Assembly: GCA_009781005.1 (NCBI GenBank)
Contig: WQYX01000025.1
Location: 1 to 53,037, forward strand
DNA from: Polyangiaceae bacterium
GTDB taxonomy: Bacteria > Myxococcota_A > Polyangia > Polyangiales > Polyangiaceae
Length of the DNA stretch: 53,037 nt
Direction of reading: 5' to 3'
Position numbers and translations under genes: made by a program. The notes under the pieces are model-generated. The model did no database searches. It saw only the letters and a list, made by a program, of their open reading frames with translations, and was not told where the DNA came from. Shown here one piece after another: positions 17,000 to 24,034 of this stretch. Each line of letters begins with the position of its first letter. The first letter of the stretch is position 1.

Positions 17000-18145
17000 A
17001 TGCTACGAGCTCTAAGTGTTGAGAACTTTCGAGGTCTTGAAACATTCTCAATGGCCAACTTGGGGCGGATCAACCTCCTCGTTGGGACGAACAACTGCGG
17101 CAAGACATCGATATTGGAGGCGATCCACCTCCTCAGCACGCGAGGCGATGCTTCGTCATTGTGGTCGGTCCTTGGCCGGCGCGGAGAGTCGCTTGAGGGG
17201 GCCTTGTCCAGCCGAGACGATCTCGAAGCGGACATCTGCCACTTATTCCATGGCCACCAACTCACGCCCGGAAAATTCTTTTCTATTCAGGGCAAAAACG
17301 ATGCGTTGTCTGAAGCACTCGTCGCGACGATTGTAGAGGCCAATGACTCAGGTGATTCCGACAGACCAAATGCTGCCGAAATTCGGCAGAAGGCTCTCGC
17401 ATTCGATGATGCCGAGGTTGGACTGCCCAGTCGACTGGCACTTGCCATACGTTGGCAACGAGAGACAATTCCTATTGGAGAGCAGCTCCTCCTGTTGAGC
17501 CGTCAAGGTGGAATGCGGTCCTCGGCCGCTGAGCGAGCCACCCGACGACGAGGGCGAGAGGACGAAGATAAGCCAATTCAGCTCATCACGACCGCAAGTC
17601 TTACTCGTCATGAGGTAATGCGCCTCTTCGATGATATCGTACTGGGACCCGAAGAGAGAGTTCTCGTTGAGGCACTCCGCATCATTGAACCGACGATTGA
17701 GCGCATTGCAGCAATAGGTAGCCGTCAACTCTATTCTCTCGGCGCCCGTGGGGGATTCGTTATCATTTGCCAGGGAAGCACCCAACGCATTCCAATCGGG
17801 AGCATGGGAGACGGCATCTGGCGCATGCTCGGGATCGTGCTCTCATTGATGCGCGTTCCAAACGGGACTCTGTTGGTCGATGAGATCGATACCGGACTCC
17901 ACTATACGGTGTTAGCCAACATGTGGAAGGTGGTGCTAGAAACTGCCAAGCGACTGAATGTTCAAGTATTCGCAACAACCCATAGTCGCGATTGCTATGA
18001 AAGCTTGGCAGAGATTTCACGCCCCCAAGTCGTTGACAAAAACGAAGTGTCCATCCAACGAATTGAACGCGATCGCAAGGAAGCCGTCGCATACAGTGAG
18101 CAGGAAATTGTGATTGCAGCAGAGAGCGGTATCGAGGTTCGCTGA
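17000..18145 (+). CDS. OLD-like AAA family ATPase (putative defence module)
   Basis: 381 residues. N-terminal ABC-type ATPase half with the RecF/SMC-like start LSVENFRGLETF, Walker A GTNNCGKTS, Walker B LLVDEIDTGLH and the H-switch strand FATTHSRD. It matches the AAA_15/AAA_21 ATPases found in OLD, Gabija, PARIS and retron modules. The ATG at 17000 is preceded by AAGGA. The next gene, 3 bases on, encodes a TOPRIM-like protein, the usual nuclease or effector partner. Base composition is clearly lower in GC than the flanking glycosyltransferase and aldo/keto reductase genes, pointing to horizontal acquisition. Trigger and mode of action are unknown. Confidence 0.85.
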   Translation: MLRALSVENFRGLETFSMANLGRINLLVGTNNCGKTSILEAIHLLSTRGDASSLWSVLGRRGESLEGALSSRDDLEADICHLFHGHQLTPGKFFSIQGKNDALSEALVATIVEANDSGDSDRPNAAEIRQKALAFDDAEVGLPSRLALAIRWQRETIPIGEQLLLLSRQGGMRSSAAERATRRRGREDEDKPIQLITTASLTRHEVMRLFDDIVLGPEERVLVEALRIIEPTIERIAAIGSRQLYSLGARGGFVIICQGSTQRIPIGSMGDGIWRMLGIVLSLMRVPNGTLLVDEIDTGLHYTVLANMWKVVLETAKRLNVQVFATTHSRDCYESLAEISRPQVVDKNEVSIQRIERDRKEAVAYSEQEIVIAAESGIEVR

Positions 18146-18148
18146 CCC

Positions 18149-18793
18149 ATGCCACAACCGAAGACGCGCATTCTCCTCGTTGAAGGCAAAACGGAAGAGC
18201 GCATCATCCCTGAACTTATGGAGGCGAACGACATCCATTGGGGTCCCCCCAAAAACCCCATTGTGACAATCCTCGACTCCGACGGGGTCGAAAACCTGCT
18301 TAGGGAAATCCCGGTTCGACTCAAAACTCCAGGCCTGACGGCGCTCGGCGTGATTGTCGACGCAGATGATGATGCAGACGCTCAGTGGCAAAGGATTCGA
18401 GCACGAGTGCTGGGGGAGTTTGCGGAACTTCCCAATATGCTTCCAAAAGAAGGGCTGGTTGTAACTTCCAAAGACGGCAAGATCCGCTTTGGCGCATGGG
18501 TCATGCCGGATAATCAGAGTCGCGGGATGCTGGAAACGTTTCTCCACTTCATGCGACCCAAGGAGAATCAACTTTTATTGGATCACACGCACAGCAGCAC
18601 AATGACGGCGCGAGAACTGGGTGCAACCTTCAAAGAAGCTCACTTGGATAAGGCCGAAATCCACACCTGGCTTGCATGGCAACATCCTCCCGGATGCCAG
18701 CTCCACGACGCCGTGAAACAAAAAATTCTTGTACCTAAGCATCCCTACGCAGGTCCCTTCGTCACCTGGTTCAAATTGCTCTTCGGTGTCTGA
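18149..18793 (+). CDS. DUF3226-like TOPRIM-fold protein, partner of the AAA ATPase
   Basis: 214 residues. The N-terminal strand-loop RILLVEGKTEERII carries the conserved TOPRIM glutamate. LGVIVDADDDAD carries the D-x-D metal site. The region around FGAWVMPDNQSRGMLETFL matches the DUF3226 family layout as I recall it. TOPRIM domains in this context (OLD, Gabija, PARIS AriB) cut nucleic acid once the ATPase partner senses infection. That role here is inferred from the two-gene arrangement. It starts 3 bases after the ATPase stop and shares its lower GC content. Confidence 0.8.
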   Translation: MPQPKTRILLVEGKTEERIIPELMEANDIHWGPPKNPIVTILDSDGVENLLREIPVRLKTPGLTALGVIVDADDDADAQWQRIRARVLGEFAELPNMLPKEGLVVTSKDGKIRFGAWVMPDNQSRGMLETFLHFMRPKENQLLLDHTHSSTMTARELGATFKEAHLDKAEIHTWLAWQHPPGCQLHDAVKQKILVPKHPYAGPFVTWFKLLFGV

Positions 18794-18800
18794 TCCCGGC

Positions 18801-19781
18801 ATGCACCTGGAGAGGCGTGGTAAGAGGCCACTCGCATTGAGAAAACGTCCCCTCGGCAAAACTGGCCTCATCGTCTCAGAACTCTCCGTCGGCACGTGGG
18901 GTCTTGCCGGCGACGGCTACGGAAAGGTGGAGGAGGCCGAAGCCGAGCGCGTGCTTCGCCGTGCGGTCGAGATGGGGTTCAACCTGATTGACACCGCGGA
19001 CGCGTATGGCGGCGGCCGGATGGAACGGCTCGTTCGGAAGCTGCTCGTCGACCACCGCGATCTCGTCGTCGTCACCAAGGGCGGCGTCGATCGCACGACC
19101 GATCCAGCGCGCAAAACGTTCGATCCCGAGTATCTCCGAGGCGCCGTGGAACGCTCGTGCAAGCGCCTCGGCACGAGCACCATCCCAATCTATCTTCTGC
19201 ACCACCCAACGCCCGACGTCATCGCACTCGGCGACGCCGTGGGTGCGATGGAGGACCTCAAGAAGGCTGGCAAAATCGCACACTGGGGTGTCTGTGCGGG
19301 CGACGAGGATGTGGCGCGCGCTGCCATCGACAAGGGCGCGGAGGTGATCGAGCTCGCCTACAACCTTCTCCATTCGATCGATCTGCACCGCTTGTCCGGC
19401 GACCTCATGGTCTCCGGCTCGGGTGTCCTCGCGCGCAGCGTGCTCGCTTACGGCATGCTCGCCGGCGCGTGGGCGAAGGACCACGAGTTTCCCGAAGGCG
19501 ACCATCGCACGGAGCGATGGACGAAAACGGAGCTCGAGCACCGTATCGCGCAGCTCGACGCCGTCCGCTACCTCGTCAAGGGCGACGTCCACACGATGCG
19601 GGGGGCGGCGGTGCGCTTCGTGCTCGCCAGTCACCTCGTGTCGAGCGCCGTGCTCGGGCCGCGCAGCGTCGTTCAGCTCGAGCAACTCGTGCGCGAAACC
19701 GGCGGCGGCCCGCGCTACCTCACGGACGACGATCTGCGCGCGCTGCCGCGCGCACTCGACAAGGTTGGAATCGCAACATGA
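18801..19781 (+). CDS. aldo/keto reductase
   Basis: NAD(P)H-dependent oxidoreductase with a TIM barrel, about 326 residues. It has the catalytic tetrad in order: Asp and Tyr in IDTADAYGGG, Lys in VVVTKGG and His in IYLLHHP. The ATG at 18801 is used here. A TTG at 18837, with AAGAGG upstream and the family-like N-terminus RKRPLGKTGL, may be the true start. It overlaps the CysQ-like gene by 4 bases (ATGA). Natural substrate unknown. The incoming AAA/DUF3226 pair ends only a few bases upstream and may have displaced the original promoter. Confidence 0.9.
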   Translation: MHLERRGKRPLALRKRPLGKTGLIVSELSVGTWGLAGDGYGKVEEAEAERVLRRAVEMGFNLIDTADAYGGGRMERLVRKLLVDHRDLVVVTKGGVDRTTDPARKTFDPEYLRGAVERSCKRLGTSTIPIYLLHHPTPDVIALGDAVGAMEDLKKAGKIAHWGVCAGDEDVARAAIDKGAEVIELAYNLLHSIDLHRLSGDLMVSGSGVLARSVLAYGMLAGAWAKDHEFPEGDHRTERWTKTELEHRIAQLDAVRYLVKGDVHTMRGAAVRFVLASHLVSSAVLGPRSVVQLEQLVRETGGGPRYLTDDDLRALPRALDKVGIAT

Positions 19782-20605
19782 TGAGCCCTCGTGACAGACA
19801 AATCGTCGTCGACAAGCTCCTCGCTGCTGCACGCGAGGCAGAAAAGATCGTGATGCGCGTCTACGGCGAGGCAGACTTCGGCACCGAGCTCAAAGGCCCG
19901 AACGATCCGGTGACGCGTGCGGATCGCGAGGCCAACACGCTCTTGCTCGAGCACCTCGGCCACGATTTTCCGGGTATGCCCATCGTCGCGGAAGAGAGCG
20001 ATCCGAGCACGTACGCAGACTTCGAAAAAGAGCGCACGGCGCTGTTCGTGGATCCGGTCGACGGCACGCGGGAGTTCGTCGAACGCAACGGCGAGTTTGC
20101 CGTCATGATCGGCGTTGCCGAGGATGCACGCCCCACTGCCGCCGTCATTGCGTGCCCCGCGCTCGGCGCGACGTACATCGGTGCGGAGGGCATGGGTGCC
20201 TGGATCATCGACGCAGGCGGCGCGCGTTCACCCATCCGCGTCTCGACCACGCGCACGCTCGCCGAAAGCCGCTGCGCGGTCTCGCGCCATCATCTCAACG
20301 AGACCGCGAAAGCGCGACTTGCGGTGCTCGCGATGAAGGAGCTCGTTCGCATTGGCAGCGCAGGCATCAAAGGCGTGCGCGTCGCAACCGGCGAGGTCGA
20401 CGTCTTCGCGCACCCCACCAACGGCAGCATGAATCTGTGGGACGCATGCGCGCCCGACGCCATCGTGCGCGCAGCAGGTGGCATTTTGACCGACGCGCTC
20501 GGGCAGCCTTTCGACTATCGCGGCGCGGTCTCGCAAGGACGCGGGATGCTTGCTGCAAATCCAACGTTGCACGCCGAGGCCGTTCGACGGCTTCGGCGCA
20601 TTTAG
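19778..20605 (+). CDS. CysQ-like 3'(2'),5'-bisphosphate nucleotidase / inositol monophosphatase family
   Basis: 275 residues of the FIG superfamily of Mg-dependent phosphatases. Metal-binding motifs: VAEESD, VDPVDGTREFVERNGEF, and the C-terminal NLWDACAPDAIVRAAGG. The closest functional type is CysQ, which removes the 3' phosphate from PAP/PAPS produced in sulfate assimilation, but inositol-1-phosphatase activity cannot be excluded. The first ATG (19778) overlaps the aldo/keto reductase stop; a second ATG follows directly. Convergent with the lipoprotein gene that ends 7 bases on. Confidence 0.85.
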   Translation: MMSPRDRQIVVDKLLAAAREAEKIVMRVYGEADFGTELKGPNDPVTRADREANTLLLEHLGHDFPGMPIVAEESDPSTYADFEKERTALFVDPVDGTREFVERNGEFAVMIGVAEDARPTAAVIACPALGATYIGAEGMGAWIIDAGGARSPIRVSTTRTLAESRCAVSRHHLNETAKARLAVLAMKELVRIGSAGIKGVRVATGEVDVFAHPTNGSMNLWDACAPDAIVRAAGGILTDALGQPFDYRGAVSQGRGMLAANPTLHAEAVRRLRRI

Positions 20606-20612
20606 GTGTTCC

Positions 20613-21953
20613 TCAGAGCAACGCGGTCGTCGAGGCAAAGTATTTCGTTATGGCGTTCTTGAACTGGCTACCGTCGCTCGTTGCGGTCGTCTGATTGCCC
20701 GCGCCGGTGCCAAAGACGGCGCCGATGCCGCCGGCCGCAACGAACTCGTCGGGATGTGTGAAGAGGTAGTGCACGCGGTTGTCACGGTAGGCACCCGCGG
20801 TTCCACCGGGTTTCGTGCTCGGCACGCCGAGCGGCATCTGCCACCAGAGAAGAGGCAACCCCGTGCCGTCATGGATTGCCTTCGCCCACGCGAGGTGATC
20901 ATGGAAGTTTGGATGTTGCACGTTGGCCTCGTCCCAATAAAACGTGCCCGATCGTTGGCAATTCGGATCGGTCGCTTTCTCGAAACAGCCCGCGTCACGA
21001 TCGAGCGTCTCGACCACCATGAGATCGGCGTCGGTGGCACCGATATCAACAAGGTATTTCGCAATGCGCACAGGATCGCTGACGTTGTTCGTATACGCAC
21101 CAAAGAGGGATGCCGACAGACCCATGAGAACTTTTGGTGAGAGTTTGCGACCGAGCCGGATCGTGCAGCGTGCCAAACCTGCGATGTTGTTGGGTAGATC
21201 GACGCACTCGGGCACCAAGGACGCAACGAGCGCCGGAACGGCCGTTGGAGAATCCCCACCATGCTGCTCGGCGTAACCCCAGAGATCTGGCTCGAGATGG
21301 ACAATGGCGACAGAGCCGAACTCACCAAGTCGTTGGAACATGGTGCGCACGCCGCTCCAGTAACGAGTCATGAACGTTGAATCGAGAAGGCTCCCAAGAT
21401 TGCCATCGCCGTACGCGGCCGCCTGATAGAGCGTGAACATCGGTATGACGCCGTGTGCCTTTGCCGCGTTCGCGTGCATCGTCACGTACTGCCCAGCGGG
21501 CGAGTTCCATGTCGGCCAATCGAGACCAGATAGATACATGTAATGGATATCGAGTTTCGTCCCGAGCTTGTAAGCCGTGACGTCGTTGGGGTCATAGGTT
21601 TCCGCGTCGTTGCCGAGCCCGACGACGAAGCGCGCCGGCACTCCGAGCTTTTCAGCAAGCCCGCGCGCGGCGGACGTCGCTCCAACAACATCGGTCCCCG
21701 ACGAGCCGGCATCGGAGGGGCCGGCATCGGAGGACAGACTGCCCTGAGACGTGTTCGTTGGATTCGTTGTTCCGCCGGCGTCATCCGCGATGACGCCCGC
21801 ATCGGCCGCCGTCGAAGCTGGCGCGCTCAGCGACTCGGAGCCCGGGACGTCGTCCGTCACCCCCGCCGTCGTCTGGCAGCCGGTCGTGAGACCGAAGATG
21901 AAGAGGCTCGCGCCCACCGCATGATTTGAAATGAGGAATGTCGGTTTCGTCAT
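20613..21953 (-). CDS. secreted lipoprotein with a TIM-barrel-like domain
   Basis: 446 residues. The N-terminus is a lipoprotein signal with lipobox LTTGC at about residue 26, then a low-complexity Asp/Ala/Ser/Gly linker to about 90, typical of myxobacterial exported proteins. The main domain shows alternating strands and helices (LDIHYMYLSGLDWP, GVIPMFTLYQAA, SVAIVHLEPDLWGY, PLLWWQMPLG) that suggest a glycoside-hydrolase-like barrel. LEPD and the late WWQ could be active-site elements. No exact family is recognised. The upstream stretch to 22144 (about 190 bases) shows nothing. Confidence 0.8.
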   Translation of the reverse strand: MTKPTFLISNHAVGASLFIFGLTTGCQTTAGVTDDVPGSESLSAPASTAADAGVIADDAGGTTNPTNTSQGSLSSDAGPSDAGSSGTDVVGATSAARGLAEKLGVPARFVVGLGNDAETYDPNDVTAYKLGTKLDIHYMYLSGLDWPTWNSPAGQYVTMHANAAKAHGVIPMFTLYQAAAYGDGNLGSLLDSTFMTRYWSGVRTMFQRLGEFGSVAIVHLEPDLWGYAEQHGGDSPTAVPALVASLVPECVDLPNNIAGLARCTIRLGRKLSPKVLMGLSASLFGAYTNNVSDPVRIAKYLVDIGATDADLMVVETLDRDAGCFEKATDPNCQRSGTFYWDEANVQHPNFHDHLAWAKAIHDGTGLPLLWWQMPLGVPSTKPGGTAGAYRDNRVHYLFTHPDEFVAAGGIGAVFGTGAGNQTTATSDGSQFKNAITKYFASTTALL

Positions 21954-22144
21954 CGCGAATCATGACGGTACGCAGGAGCTGCCTTTCCGGCCAAGCGTGG
22001 CCTTGAAAATATGGGAGAGCGTGGACGCGGGCAGAGCACAATAGGGGTGCGGAAGAACGACGTGATGGAGAAGAATTTCGCGAAAAATCAAAAGAGAGAG
22101 AGTCGCGAAATACGCAGAAACGCATAGAGACGCATACACGTGCG

Positions 22145-23893
22145 TCAGAGGACCCCGGGCGCACGCCACTGCGCGAAGTCGTCCGGAAGCGGCCCCGGAA
22201 GCGTAGGTTGCACGGTGCGTTCGAGCAGTTGGAAATCATGGCGCACGACGAGATCGAGCGGCAGTCCCCTGCCGGGTCCGCCGCGTTTGAACCACGCGCG
22301 CGCGGCGTTGACGTTTTGAATGAGCACCCAGTGTTGCGGATCGGTCTTCGCGGCGAGCGTGAACGAATCCATCATCTGATCGATGTTGCCGCGGGCTTTC
22401 GCAATGCACGCAAGGTGATTGTACGAGAGGCCCGGACAGGGGTAGCCGAGTTCGAGCGCGCGCCGGATATGTTGCTCTGCCAGATCCAGCTTGCCTTCGT
22501 GGTAATAGGCGGCGCCGAGATCCATGTGAGCCGCGTGACAATCGCCGAGGCGCTCGAGGATGCGCTCGAAGTCGGCGGCCGTTTCGCGATAGCCAATCTG
22601 CAGTCCCCGATGGTCAGAGAACCATGCACCGAGCGCGCGCGTCGTATCTTCGTCCGCGTCGAAAGGCGCTTTGTATTCCTGAAAATCGCCATCGAAAAAG
22701 ATGTTCCGGTGGAGTCTGCCTGCACGCTCGGCATCACGGAAATCTCGCGTGCCCGGATAGATCGAGAGGCACGCGAAGACGTACTCGTGAGGTTTCGCGC
22801 GCTCGAGGAAACGCTCCGTCTCGGCAAAGGTTTCCCGCGTCTCTCCGCGGTTTCCGAGCATCATATAATAGCGAACTTTGATACCATACTTCTTCGCGAG
22901 CTCCGTTGATTCGAGAATCTCTTGCGGAGTCATTTTCTTGTCGATTCGATCGAGAATGGTCTGCGAGCCGCTCTCCACACCCAAGGACAGGCGCTGACAG
23001 CCGGCGAGGCGCATCTCGCGAAGCAGATCGTCGCTCAACAAATCCACGCGCGTGTCACAACTCCAGAGAAAATTGAGATTCTGCTCGCGCATCCGGCGGC
23101 ATATCTCGAGGACGCGCTTTTTGTCGGTCGTAAACGTATCATCTTTAATCTGAATCATTTTGACGGGGAGGCGCCGGCTCACTTTCTTCATGGCCGAGAG
23201 CACGTAGTCGATGGAGTGCGCGCGAAATCCGCGACCCCACGTCGCGTCCGCGCCGCAAAACGTGCATGCCCACGGGCAGCCGCGTGCCGTCATCATGACG
23301 TGCGTGTCGAAGTAGTCTTGCGGGCATGCGAGCACGTCGAGATCCTGAATTCTCTTGCGCGGAGGCGCCGTGATGATCCGGCTGCCGTCACGATAGACCG
23401 TGCCTGCGATGCCGCGCGCGTCCCGGCCGCGCACGAGGCGATCGATGAGCTCGAGAAACGTGACGTCGCTCTCGCCAAGGCAAACCGTATCGACGTGCGC
23501 GTAACGCGACAGGAGCTCGGGCCCGAGCGGCGTTGCGTGCGGTCCCCCCACAGCGACATGGGCCTCGGGGTGATGGCGTTTGATGCATTCCGCAAGCATG
23601 CGCACGCCGCGGCGGTTCGCCGTCCAACACGACATGCCCCACAGATCGGCATCGAGCCTCGCGACGATTTCTTCGACGCGACTCCACGGGTACGCCGAGA
23701 GATTCAAGATTTTCACCTGATGACCCGCACGAAGGACCTGGGCGCCGAGCGCAAAGAGGCCATAAGGCGTCTGGTAAAAATCGGCGTCGAGATCGCCTTC
23801 GCGATAATCCGCGGGTGGCCCGTCCTCGTCGCGACGAGGCTCGCCCGGAGCCGCGATCTTCCACGGCGGTGGATAAAGCAACACGATGCGCAT
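22145..23893 (-). CDS. B12-binding-type radical SAM protein with C-terminal TPR-like region
   Basis: 582 residues. The N-terminal cobalamin-binding-like Rossmann domain starts RIVLLYPPPWKIAAPGEP and contains VAVGGPHATPLG and TVCLGESDVTF. The radical SAM core has the [4Fe-4S] motif in TARGCPWACTFCGAD (C-x3-C-x2-C), then LSLGVESGSQTIL and a family-typical YYMMLGNRGETRETF. The last 150 residues look like helical repeats (AHMDLGAAYYHEGKLDLAEQ). Relatives include methyltransferases and cyclases for tetrapyrroles, hopanoids and natural products; the substrate is unknown. The ATG at 23893 fits the domain start. An ATG at 23917 lies inside the palindromic repeat just upstream and is less likely. Confidence 0.88.
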   Translation of the reverse strand: MRIVLLYPPPWKIAAPGEPRRDEDGPPADYREGDLDADFYQTPYGLFALGAQVLRAGHQVKILNLSAYPWSRVEEIVARLDADLWGMSCWTANRRGVRMLAECIKRHHPEAHVAVGGPHATPLGPELLSRYAHVDTVCLGESDVTFLELIDRLVRGRDARGIAGTVYRDGSRIITAPPRKRIQDLDVLACPQDYFDTHVMMTARGCPWACTFCGADATWGRGFRAHSIDYVLSAMKKVSRRLPVKMIQIKDDTFTTDKKRVLEICRRMREQNLNFLWSCDTRVDLLSDDLLREMRLAGCQRLSLGVESGSQTILDRIDKKMTPQEILESTELAKKYGIKVRYYMMLGNRGETRETFAETERFLERAKPHEYVFACLSIYPGTRDFRDAERAGRLHRNIFFDGDFQEYKAPFDADEDTTRALGAWFSDHRGLQIGYRETAADFERILERLGDCHAAHMDLGAAYYHEGKLDLAEQHIRRALELGYPCPGLSYNHLACIAKARGNIDQMMDSFTLAAKTDPQHWVLIQNVNAARAWFKRGGPGRGLPLDLVVRHDFQLLERTVQPTLPGPLPDDFAQWRAPGVL

Positions 23894-23907
23894 GCGTCTA
23901 GCTAGAT

Positions 23908-24034
23908 TAGTTCCCATCCGAAAACGTCGCGAGCGACGCAAAGCGAGGAAGGCCGACCGAAGAATACTCGGAGTATTTTGAGGGAGGCCTCACGTTACGA
24001 TTTGCGGCGCGCAGCAGTTTTCGGATGGGAACTA
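23908..24034. repeat. 127-bp palindromic element
   Basis: Perfect 18-bp terminal inverted repeats, TAGTTCCCATCCGAAAAC (23908-23925) and its complement (24017-24034). The centre is a 7-bp stem AATACTC / GAGTATT, and partly paired sequence lies between, so the whole unit can fold into one long hairpin. It lies between the SNF2 stop, whose TAG is inside the right arm, and the radical SAM start. It is unrelated in sequence to the 109-bp element. No second copy in the window. Confidence 0.8.
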
